Part shown: piece by piece, positions 17,822 to 25,732 of the stretch
How the letters are laid out: the number at the start of each line of letters is the position of its first letter
Numbering within the stretch: the stretch's first letter is position 1
NCBI RefSeq assembly: GCF_017498545.1
Contig: NZ_CP071793.1
Span: 11,154,256-11,218,255 of the forward strand
DNA length: 64,000 nucleotides
Direction: 5' to 3'
From: Sulfidibacter corallicola
Lineage (GTDB): Bacteria > Acidobacteriota > Holophagae > Acanthopleuribacterales > Acanthopleuribacteraceae
The notes under the pieces: model-generated
Seen by the model: only the letters and a program-made list of their open reading frames with translations
Told to the model about the DNA's origin: nothing
The model's database searches: none
Made by a program: the position numbers and the translations under genes

Positions 17822-18431
17822 ATTGAAACTGACCTACTTCGATTTCCACGGAGGTCGAGGAGAGGCCCCGCGTCTCGCGCTCTCCCTTGGCGGCGTTCCG
17901 TTCGAGGATCGCCGCATCCCCGTGTCATCCTGGGCCGACCTGCGCGAAGAGATGCCGTTTCACGCGGTCCCGATCCTCGAGATCGACGGCGAGGTCATCA
18001 GTCAATCCAACACCATTTGCCGCTACGTGGGGAAATTGACCGGTCTCTATCCGAAGGACCCACTCCCGGCGGCGCGATGCGACGAGGTCATGGACGCGGT
18101 CGAGGATATCTCCACCCAGGTGGTGTCCACCTTCGGCACCCAGGACGACGCAGAGAAACGGGCGGTGCGGGAACGCTTGTGTGAAGGTCCCATCCGCCTG
18201 TACCTGGAACGGATTCAGGAGATGCTCGTCATTCGCGGGGGCGAATACTTCGCCGAGGATCGCCTGACGGTCGCCGACCTGAAGGTCTTCGTCTGGGTCC
18301 GCACCATCAGATCCGGCAGGTTGGATTACGTGCCCGAGGATCTGGCCGACAACTACGCGCCCCGACTGGTCGCCCACAACGACCGCATCAAGGCTCATCC
18401 GGGCATCGTATCCTATTACGCCGGTCACTGA
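17814..18431 (+). CDS. Glutathione S-transferase family protein
   Basis: A 205-residue protein. The ATG at 17814 follows GAAGGAGA and lies inside the end of the previous gene. The N-terminal thioredoxin-like domain reads LTYFDFHGGRGEAPRLAL, with Tyr8 as the likely glutathione-activating residue, and has the conserved VPILEIDG and QSNTICRYVG segments that bind glutathione. The all-helical C-terminal domain includes LTVADLKVFVW. This is the sigma/alpha/mu-like group. Conjugation or reduction of electrophiles is the family role; the substrate is unknown. Confidence 0.92.
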   Translation: MPELKLTYFDFHGGRGEAPRLALSLGGVPFEDRRIPVSSWADLREEMPFHAVPILEIDGEVISQSNTICRYVGKLTGLYPKDPLPAARCDEVMDAVEDISTQVVSTFGTQDDAEKRAVRERLCEGPIRLYLERIQEMLVIRGGEYFAEDRLTVADLKVFVWVRTIRSGRLDYVPEDLADNYAPRLVAHNDRIKAHPGIVSYYAGH

Positions 18432-18632
18432 TCGGAACTGCTGCCGCGCCCGATCCCTCCTCCGGGAAACGGGCACGGCACATCCCCGGGAGGGCGCGCT
18501 TCTCAAATGAAGCCACGGGCTTGGACACCACCTGGCGATGGTTGACTTGCAAGCGCCCGTCACCCGATATCGCACCTATCCAGACGAACCCGCTTGGCGG
18601 TGACGTTCTTTCCCTTTCTGGATGGGCGCCAC

Positions 18633-20081
18633 CTATTGTTTGATGCACTCGGCGAAAAGGTTGATGCCCTGATCCTCGAAGCGAATCCGCGAGCAGGGCG
18701 TGCCGAAGGCGGAACTGCGGTACAAGCGGTCCATGTCCTCCTCGGTGCGGTGGATCAGTTGCCACTCCAGGATGTGATCCATCAGCGCCTTGCCCGTGTT
18801 GCGCGGGTGGAAGTTTCCGAGAATGACCTTGCCGCCCGGTTTGAGCAGGCCGTGCACGTAATCGAGCAGCGAGATCACGAACTTGTCGCTGAAATAGTCG
18901 ATCAGGCCGATACTGTAGACCAAATCCTGGGGTGGTAGCTTGAGTTCCTGGCGGCCGGTGGCCAGGTAGACCAGGTTGCCGTTGACCAGCTTGATTTGGC
19001 GCTTCAGCTTGCGCTGATCGGCCTTGTCGGAGACGAAGGCCAGGGCCTGCAGATCGATGTCGATCAGGGTCGCTTGAAGCTGTCCAGGTGAAGGAAGCAT
19101 GGCGAACACATCGAAGATTTCGGCGGCGGGCCCCGATGCCATGCTGGTGATGTGCGCGGTCTCGTCCTGGCTCTCGGTCATGACGGACCGAATCTCCTCC
19201 ACCAGAAGGCCCCGGCGATTCTTCACCGCGATGGCCGGCGGCTCGTCCAGGAAACAGCGGTCCAGCAAGGGCCCGATTCGGCCGACGCCCTCTTCCGCAT
19301 CCCGGTAGATCATCTCGATGGTCAAAAAGTCGCCGGCATACCCGCGCGGCTTGGAGTAGATGCGCTCGCCTATACGCGTCAACAGCATGTAGGGCAGAAA
19401 CTCGCGCTGAAGCCGGCGCCCGATTTCGGTTTTGACGTGCTCGTTGATCTGGGCCTCCTCGCCCAGCGTTTGGTTGATCATCAAGCTGAATTGGCGAAAA
19501 CCCTTGCGAATGTCGGTGGCGATGTTCTCGGGAATTTCGTCGTTGTTCTTGAGGGACTCGCGCTCGGCCTCCTGCAGCAGTTCCTTGAACTGATTGGCAT
19601 AGGCGTCGATTTTGTCCCACATATCGAGCTTGGCGGGTTCCTGTTGGGCCTTGTCTTGGAACATGTTGGCCAATTTCCACTGCTGGGACCGCACTCGTTT
19701 GAGGCTGAGCAACGCGAATCCGCGATAGAGGCGTGCGGCAAACCCGGTATCCTCCTCGAGCTTGCGATCCAGGTCATCCTTGGCAATCGCCAGAATGAGG
19801 GAATTTTCCGCCGCGGCCACGGTGGCCGAGGGCGTTTCGCCCGAAAGAAAGGAGTACTCGCCCACCAGTTCGCCCGGGCCGATATCGCCGATCTTGCGTC
19901 CCTCGAGAATCGAGAGCGTGGCACTCAACAAGCCTTCGAGCACCAAAAAAACGTGCTCGCTGGGCTGGCCTTCGGTGATCAAGACCTTGCCGGAAATGAC
20001 CTGTTCCTCGACCCCCGTGTTCAAAAACCAATCGATGTCACTTTGTTCCAGCTCGTTGAGCAACGCCAACGCATTGTACAT
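18633..20081 (-). CDS. cNMP-binding-like domain fused to SAM-dependent methyltransferase
   Basis: A 482-residue cytoplasmic protein starting at ATG 20081 with GAGGTG upstream. Residues about 10-130 form a cyclic-nucleotide-binding fold (VLITEGQPSEHVFLVLEG, ELVGEYSFLSGETPSATV). The arginine normally following GE(T/S)x in the phosphate cassette is replaced by Pro, so cNMP binding is doubtful. Residues about 150-280 are helical. The C-terminal part is a class I methyltransferase with a motif-I-like TSMASGPAAEIFDV segment, LIDIDLQAL and PGGKVILGNFHP. Similar proteins are annotated as extracellular factor 3-hydroxypalmitic acid methyl ester biosynthesis proteins (PhcB-like). The neighbouring gene, 162 bases upstream on the same strand, also starts with a cNMP domain. 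Confidence 0.85.
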   Translation of the reverse strand: MYNALALLNELEQSDIDWFLNTGVEEQVISGKVLITEGQPSEHVFLVLEGLLSATLSILEGRKIGDIGPGELVGEYSFLSGETPSATVAAAENSLILAIAKDDLDRKLEEDTGFAARLYRGFALLSLKRVRSQQWKLANMFQDKAQQEPAKLDMWDKIDAYANQFKELLQEAERESLKNNDEIPENIATDIRKGFRQFSLMINQTLGEEAQINEHVKTEIGRRLQREFLPYMLLTRIGERIYSKPRGYAGDFLTIEMIYRDAEEGVGRIGPLLDRCFLDEPPAIAVKNRRGLLVEEIRSVMTESQDETAHITSMASGPAAEIFDVFAMLPSPGQLQATLIDIDLQALAFVSDKADQRKLKRQIKLVNGNLVYLATGRQELKLPPQDLVYSIGLIDYFSDKFVISLLDYVHGLLKPGGKVILGNFHPRNTGKALMDHILEWQLIHRTEEDMDRLYRSSAFGTPCSRIRFEDQGINLFAECIKQ

Positions 20082-20243
20082 GCTTGCACCTCAATTCTAG
20101 ATTTGGGACTTTATGGGATTTGATCGGCAGGATTTTCGGCTCCGATAAGGGAAGCCACGGAGTTATCGAACGGAAAAACGGCCGACTCCAGAACCCGGCA
20201 GATCGACCGAATCCCTGTCGCCGCCCGCCCACGCCCCGCCCGT

Positions 20244-22070
20244 TCACCCGGAACCCGGCGACCCCTTGGAGAGGCCTTCTTCGAGCTTGGTCCGGGCGTA
20301 GCTGTAGCCCAATTCCACCGCGCGATCCAGCACCCGCCAATCGAGCAGGGAAATGCCGTCGATGGGCGGTCGCAGGTACCCGGTCAGTTGGTTCTTGACC
20401 CGATCGATGCCGGTGACGCTGGACAGGGACACGGATCGCAGCAGAATCGTGAGGATGCTGGGTAGGTCGGGATTCTTGGCGAAGGGATTGATGCGACGCC
20501 AGAAAACCGGCCATGGTGAGGGAAACTCGGAATTGGACGCCTGAAGCGAGACGTCCTCGGTCGGGCTGACGTCGACGGCGAAGATCGGACCCCGCCCCAG
20601 GCCCAGCATGACGTCGACGGGGAGGTTGTTGAGTACACCACCATCGACCAACGTCTTGTTTCTCAAAAAGATAGGCGGAAGCAAGCCAGGAACGGCGGTA
20701 CTGGCCCGCAGGCGATTCTCGATGGGGCCGTCGAAGTGCGCGATGGCCTCGGCATGGGTGAGATCGGTCGTCATGCAGAAAAAGCGAATGGGTAGATCCT
20801 CGATCAAACGGTTCCCGAACATGTCCAGGCCCATCTTCTTGAATCGGCGGCCGGCAAGCAGGGCGAAAAGCGGCATGGTGTAGTCGAGGACCGAACCGGA
20901 CTCCACGAAGGCGCGGCGGTTCTCGCGGATCATGGTTTCCGTGTCCCACCCCATGGCGAACTGCGCGCCGATCATGGCCCCCATGCTGGTCCCGCCAATC
21001 AGGTCGATGGGGATCCCCAGCTCATCGAAGGCGCGCAGCACCCCGATATGGGCGAAGCAGCGGGCACCGCCGCCGCCTAACACGAGGCCGGTCGCGCGGT
21101 GGGTCAGCAACCGCACCAGGCGCCCCATGTCCGAATCGTTGCCGATGCGCAGATGGTGGTGGAAGGCGTGAGGGAAGCGCTGCAACCAGGTTCGGGTACC
21201 CGTTGGCGGCTCGTCCCCCTCCTGGCACAAGACGAGTTCGATGCGGGGTCCGTCGGGCGCGGAAACCCAGCGTTCCAGGTATTCGGGCAGGTTGGGCAGG
21301 TTTTCGCCCAGCATGCCGACAAGCAGGATGCAGTCTGCCTGGCGCAAGCACAGGTCGGTCCACAACCGACATCCTGGCTCGCACTGGTAGACCAGGTAGT
21401 CCTGATCCTGTTCACGCATGCTCAGCCACTTCAGCAGGGCGTAGTCGTAGGCCCTCTGATCGTGGGGATCGAAATCTCCGCCGCGTAGACTGGCGATTCG
21501 GTCGGAAGAGAGGAACATCGCCTTGTCGCGGTGGTTCATGGCTTTGGCCAGGCGCTCGGAGAATCGGGAGGAGATGGAACCGAAGGGAATCACGGCGAAA
21601 TTGACGGGGTGGTTGGGCGCCGAGCCGTGGGTCTGGGCCCGGTCCAGGCGGCGAATGATGGTACTGGCCAGCGCCAGCATGGTTTTCGGATAACGCAGGA
21701 TCCACTGGTCGAAATCTTCTCGGGTGATGACGGCCAGGCCGGAGTCCCGGATGGCACAGACCTTGGCCGAACGGGTTTCGCCGGTCAGGAGCGACATTTC
21801 ACCGACGCATTCGCCCATGCCGATCTCGCCGATGACGCGCTCGCCTCGAGGCGTCGGCTTGAAGGCCCTCAGGCGCCCGCTCACCACCACGAACATGCGA
21901 TCTCCCGGTGCATCGTAGTCGCAGAGCTGCGCGCCGCTCGGCAGAAACTTCCAACCGGAGGATTGGGCCAGTGCCTGGAGCGCCTCCGGTTCCAAGTGGG
22001 AGAAGGGCTCGATTTGGGAGAAGAGGGTCAGCAGCTCTTCGACATCGGGTTTTTGAGACAATTGCTCCAT
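20244..22070 (-). CDS. cNMP-binding patatin-like phospholipase (NTE/RssA type)
   Basis: A 608-residue protein. Residues about 15-140 are a cyclic-nucleotide-binding domain with an intact-looking cassette (CVGEMSLLTGETRSAKV). A middle region of about 150 residues follows, as in neuropathy-target-esterase-like proteins. The patatin domain has the oxyanion motif GGGGARCFAHIG, the nucleophile motif GGTSMG and the catalytic aspartate in VDGGVLNNLP. Such enzymes hydrolyse phospholipids or lysophospholipids, releasing fatty acids. The Ser-Asp dyad is complete, so it should be active. It lies just upstream of the cNMP-methyltransferase gene on the same strand, probably in one transcription unit. Confidence 0.92.
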   Translation of the reverse strand: MEQLSQKPDVEELLTLFSQIEPFSHLEPEALQALAQSSGWKFLPSGAQLCDYDAPGDRMFVVVSGRLRAFKPTPRGERVIGEIGMGECVGEMSLLTGETRSAKVCAIRDSGLAVITREDFDQWILRYPKTMLALASTIIRRLDRAQTHGSAPNHPVNFAVIPFGSISSRFSERLAKAMNHRDKAMFLSSDRIASLRGGDFDPHDQRAYDYALLKWLSMREQDQDYLVYQCEPGCRLWTDLCLRQADCILLVGMLGENLPNLPEYLERWVSAPDGPRIELVLCQEGDEPPTGTRTWLQRFPHAFHHHLRIGNDSDMGRLVRLLTHRATGLVLGGGGARCFAHIGVLRAFDELGIPIDLIGGTSMGAMIGAQFAMGWDTETMIRENRRAFVESGSVLDYTMPLFALLAGRRFKKMGLDMFGNRLIEDLPIRFFCMTTDLTHAEAIAHFDGPIENRLRASTAVPGLLPPIFLRNKTLVDGGVLNNLPVDVMLGLGRGPIFAVDVSPTEDVSLQASNSEFPSPWPVFWRRINPFAKNPDLPSILTILLRSVSLSSVTGIDRVKNQLTGYLRPPIDGISLLDWRVLDRAVELGYSYARTKLEEGLSKGSPGSG

Positions 22071-23173
22071 GAGAACTCACTGCCTACGAAGCGGTGGCCA
22101 GGTTCACGCCGGCGTGTGATCCGGTGGATGTCAACCACGGACGACGCCATGGGAAGAGATCGAATCCGGGACACAGGGACGCGAAATGACGACCATTCCC
22201 CAAGCACGGAAGAACGGCGTTCGGCCGCGGCCTGAAGGAAAGGAGGGTATTCAATTGCGGGAGTGTTCTCGACTATTCTCTCGCGCCAAGGTCTTGGGGG
22301 CAAGGTCTATTCGGTTGGGTTGGAGGGTTGTCGTGGGTCCGGGATGGGTTTGAGGGAGGGAATTTTTGTTACCACAAAGTCGCCGCCCAGGCCGGGACCC
22401 GGGTTTCAGGTGGGTAACTAATCGAAGCGAATCGTTTGGGAGTTCCCGCATTTGTGAGAGGGGCGTCGTTGCAGTAAGTTGGCCCGCCGGGCCGACATTT
22501 TTCGACGAACTCCCTGCACATCCGCCTTTTTAGGTTTTTATCTTTATCTTCGAGCTTTACAGAGTTTGTTACATAAGAGCACACGGAGATCGCAGAGGCC
22601 GGCCCAGGCGCCAGGCATCTTCCTGAAGAAGGATCGGAGGAGAACCGCCCTGGTTTTGCGCCGGAGGTAGAACCGTTCTTGGCTGCAGGCCGTGTCAATG
22701 CTTGCTCTGGCTTCTGAATTTTCGGAGTTCCCGATTTCTTTTCGACGACGGCAAGACCGATCCCGGGTCGAAAGCACCACGGTGTGTCACGAGAGCACGC
22801 TCCCCGTCCACTTCCAAGTAACCACTCCATTCTTGCTCACCTTTGATAATAAGAAACTACCAAAAAGTCGCACGGGTTAAACTGAAATTAAAACTATTTT
22901 CAAACCATACTTATCATGATTTTTATAAATGATCATTCTCTATTTTTTTAAACCCAAAATATTCAACCCAAATCACTACCCAAAAACCTTTTCGTTAAAA
23001 TTGAAAACGAATCAGGGTATTTTCAAAATTTTCACATTACTCTTCAGCGCGATTCAATACTAAACATATTAATCTACTCCATCTCTGTCTCGGTGAACTC
23101 TGCGAACTCTGTGGTAGAAAAAAAACACATATTAACGACCCTGCATCTATGGAGACGTCCCTCCCAGAAACTC
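22071..23173. other. 1.1 kb non-coding region with repeats
   Basis: No gene. It contains repeat family C copy 1 at 22381-22576, a strongly AT-rich tract at about 22840-23045, and a dispersed family B repeat (GGTGAACTCTGCGAACTCTG type) at 23082-23128. The rest (22577-22840) shows nothing recognised. Confidence 0.65.
22381..22576 (-). repeat. Repeat family C, copy 1 (196 bp)
   Basis: Reads on the minus strand from TTATGTAACAAACTCTGTAA to a GGCGGCG end. It has the same block order as the copies at 44801 and 61992: AAGCTCGAAGATAAAGATAA, GGGAGTTCGTCG, the GGCCCGGCGGGCC palindrome, GGGAACTCCC and TTAGTTACCCAC. The flanking tetranucleotides are GCTC and ACTT. Confidence 0.85.
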
Positions 23174-24301
23174 TCAATACTTGATTCGGATGTGCTCGCT
23201 CGCTGCCACGCCTTGGCAGGTCAGGATGGCACCGGCTTCGCGCTCCTTTTCGCTCAACGCCATCGATCGCTTCATCTCCGCCCGACCCGATACCAACCGG
23301 GCCTTGCAGGTCCCGCACACACCCGCCTCGCAAGAGTAGGGCACCTCGTAACCCGCGTCCAACAAGGCCCGCAGCAAGGTGGTTCCCGGCGCGACGGTCA
23401 CCTCCGCCGCTTCGCCACACGCCAGGTCCGCACGCAACCGAGCGGTAACCGTCGCCTCTTTAGACCCGCCTCCGGCCGCACCCTCGGGTACCACACCATC
23501 GGGTGCCGCACCGTCGGGTGCCGCACCGTATCGTTCGAAGAGAATGTCGCGGTCCGGAACATCGAGCGAGAGAAGGGTCGCGCGCACCTCGTCGATCATA
23601 GTCCCCGGCCCGCAAATCAAGTAGCGCACGGTCTGCAAGGGCGGCGGATAGGCCGTGATCCACTCGCGAACCCGGTTCCCGTCGATGCGACCCACCAGGC
23701 CCTTCCAGGGCTCCGCTCCCTTCAGCCAGGAGAACATGCCGGTGGATTTGGGCCGACTGAGGGTCGTGATCAAGGTGAAGCGCTGGGGGTGACGCGCCGC
23801 CCACTCCTGCAGCTCCGCCTCGAACAGGACGTTGGATTCGTCGCGACATCCATAGAACAGGAAGACCACACTGTGCCGCTCCAAGGTCAGGACCGTCTTC
23901 AGAATCGAAAACACGGGCGTGATGCCGCTACCGGCGGCAAAACACAGGTAGGTCCGCGCGTGCATGGGATCGATATCCGGGCAGAACCGACCGCGCGGCG
24001 GCACCACCCTCAGGCGATCGCCCTCGCGCAATCGCTCGTGAAGCCAACACGACACCCGGCCGCCGAGAACCCGTTTCACCGTGATTTGCAGCGGATCGGC
24101 CAATGCCGGCGAACCGTGAAGCGAATAGGCACGGCGATAGGTGGTGCCCTCGATCTCCACCTCGATCGTGAGGAACTGGCCGGCGCGATAGTCGAACGCG
24201 GCGCGGCAGCTCGGTGGCAGCGCAAAGGTGATGGTCAGGGTGTCCGGCGTCGTGCGCGCAAGGCGACACACTTCCAGTTCGAAATCGACCTTTCCAGCCA
24301 T
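23174..24301 (-). CDS. Ferredoxin-NAD(P)H reductase with C-terminal 2Fe-2S domain (oxygenase reductase)
   Basis: A 375-residue electron-transfer protein. The FAD domain has RAYS at 57-60. The nucleotide domain has GSGITP near 123-128 and the LICGPG segment. The plant-type 2Fe-2S domain is at the C-terminus with C324, C329, C332 and C362. This order matches the reductases of Rieske-type oxygenases such as KshB, PaaE and GbcB. The linker before the ferredoxin domain is an Ala-Pro-Asp-Gly tandem repeat (about residues 259-280). It lies three bases downstream of the oxygenase gene and should pass electrons from NAD(P)H to its Rieske centre. Confidence 0.92.
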   Translation of the reverse strand: MAGKVDFELEVCRLARTTPDTLTITFALPPSCRAAFDYRAGQFLTIEVEIEGTTYRRAYSLHGSPALADPLQITVKRVLGGRVSCWLHERLREGDRLRVVPPRGRFCPDIDPMHARTYLCFAAGSGITPVFSILKTVLTLERHSVVFLFYGCRDESNVLFEAELQEWAARHPQRFTLITTLSRPKSTGMFSWLKGAEPWKGLVGRIDGNRVREWITAYPPPLQTVRYLICGPGTMIDEVRATLLSLDVPDRDILFERYGAAPDGAAPDGVVPEGAAGGGSKEATVTARLRADLACGEAAEVTVAPGTTLLRALLDAGYEVPYSCEAGVCGTCKARLVSGRAEMKRSMALSEKEREAGAILTCQGVAASEHIRIKY

Positions 24302-24304
24302 GAC

Positions 24305-25447
24305 CTACACCTCCGTCGCTGCAGAGGGTACCGCCGTGACATGGGCGTGAACGTGCTCCTGGAATTGAACCACCGCGGCCTCCAGGTTCTTCGCGGTGGC
24401 ACCCACCGAGAACAACGGCGATGCGAGCGACTTTTGCTGCTGTTCGCAGGCGTAGATGTCCTCGTCGATGAAATTACCGCTGGCCAGAGGGTCGTCCCCG
24501 GAAGTCTCCGAGCTCGGATAGTACTGGGCCGACTTGAGATATTGCCGGTAAAAGGCGAGCTCCGAGACGGGCATCACCCGAGTCCGCGTCACGACGCGGG
24601 TTCGGTCCGGGGCGAGGGGTATCACGTGGAAGATGGACCACATGGTTTCGTTGGCCGCGATGCCCAGGTTGGGGAACAGCATCGGCACATAGGCACCCAC
24701 CGGCTTCTCGGGTGTGAAGTGATCGATCAGGGGCATGGGCGCCATCTTCTCCAGATTGGCCTCGTATTCGGGCGACAGGGGTTCGTAGAACACGAAATGG
24801 GGACCGATGAAACGGCTTTCCTGGCGCGCGTGCCAGTACATGTTCAGCGTGTCGGCATGGAGATGGGCGAGATGGTAACCGTCGATGTAGTTCTCCACCA
24901 CGATTTTCCAATTGGCGGCGATCTCGTGATCGGTGGCGCCTTCCGGGTACGGCACCAACTCTTCGGGGCGATGGGGTCCGATGTGGTCGGGCACGTCCCG
25001 CAGCCAATGCATCAAGCCCGGTGCATCGGGTTTCGGATGTACCCAGATCATCCCCAGCCAAGTTTCGACCGAGGCCCGATGCAGACAGAACTTTTTCAAA
25101 TCCAAATCGGGGAATTCCCGCTGGCGTTCCGGCACACTCAGAAGCTCGCCGTTCAACGAATAGGTCCACCGGTGGTAGGGACAAGTGATGGCCTTTTCCG
25201 ACTTCCCCGTGGCCCGCAAGAGCTGGGTCCCGCGGTGACGACACAGGTTGTGGAAGGCACGCAGCCGATGATCCCGGCCCTTGACCACCAGCAGATTGTG
25301 GCGCCCCACCTGAACGGTCAGCCAGTCGCCCGGATCGGCCAGGTCTTCCACAAAACCACAGAATTGCCAAGTATTTGAAAATAGGGTTCGCATTTCGCGG
25401 TCGTACCAATCGCACGAGGTGTAGGCTGATTTGGGCAAATGAATCAC
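24305..25447 (-). CDS. Rieske non-heme iron oxygenase, alpha subunit
   Basis: A 380-residue oxygenase. The start is GTG at 25447, overlapping the upstream stop in GTGA; the longer frame is a shadow of the membrane gene. The Rieske site is C69-x-H71 and C89-x2-H92 (CRH and CPYH). The mononuclear iron site is in ENYIDGYHLAHLH, with H192 and H197 as likely ligands. Its size and the DGYHLAHLH form recall the CntA/GbcA/choline-monooxygenase side of the family, which acts on quaternary amines; the substrate cannot be read from sequence. The reductase gene directly follows. Confidence 0.92.
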   Translation of the reverse strand: MIHLPKSAYTSCDWYDREMRTLFSNTWQFCGFVEDLADPGDWLTVQVGRHNLLVVKGRDHRLRAFHNLCRHRGTQLLRATGKSEKAITCPYHRWTYSLNGELLSVPERQREFPDLDLKKFCLHRASVETWLGMIWVHPKPDAPGLMHWLRDVPDHIGPHRPEELVPYPEGATDHEIAANWKIVVENYIDGYHLAHLHADTLNMYWHARQESRFIGPHFVFYEPLSPEYEANLEKMAPMPLIDHFTPEKPVGAYVPMLFPNLGIAANETMWSIFHVIPLAPDRTRVVTRTRVMPVSELAFYRQYLKSAQYYPSSETSGDDPLASGNFIDEDIYACEQQQKSLASPLFSVGATAKNLEAAVVQFQEHVHAHVTAVPSAATEV

Positions 25448-25719
25448 GAAACACTCCCGAATACCTTCGCCAAAAGCGGTTCGGCCAGCATGAAGGAACT
25501 CAAGGCCAGCAGGGTGATCACCAGGAACCAAAACAACAAGGGATGTCGGTCCGCATCGATTTCCTCGATGAAGTGGGTGCGGCGGAGGGCGAGGTCGGGG
25601 AGGATCCAATAGAGGTACAAGACGCCCCACATCCAGTCCCAGTTCGCGATCACCGCCGCATAGATCATCACCAGACCGAAGATGGTTCGCCATTTTTCCG
25701 GCATGCGTCTGTGTTCCAA
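25444..25719 (-). CDS. Small membrane protein of the Rieske operon
   Basis: A 91-residue protein. TTG at 25719 is preferred because AAGGAGG sits eight bases upstream; ATG at 25704 is the alternative. It has two hydrophobic segments, one starting WRTIFGLVMIYAAVIANW and one HPLLFWFLVITLLALSSFML. It starts 13 bases after the redoxin gene and overlaps the oxygenase start by four bases, so it is a fixed part of the operon. No family was recognised. It could anchor the oxygenase or the exported redox protein to the membrane (inference). Confidence 0.75.
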   Translation of the reverse strand: MEHRRMPEKWRTIFGLVMIYAAVIANWDWMWGVLYLYWILPDLALRRTHFIEEIDADRHPLLFWFLVITLLALSSFMLAEPLLAKVFGSVS

Positions 25720-25732
25720 GGATCCTCCTTGC

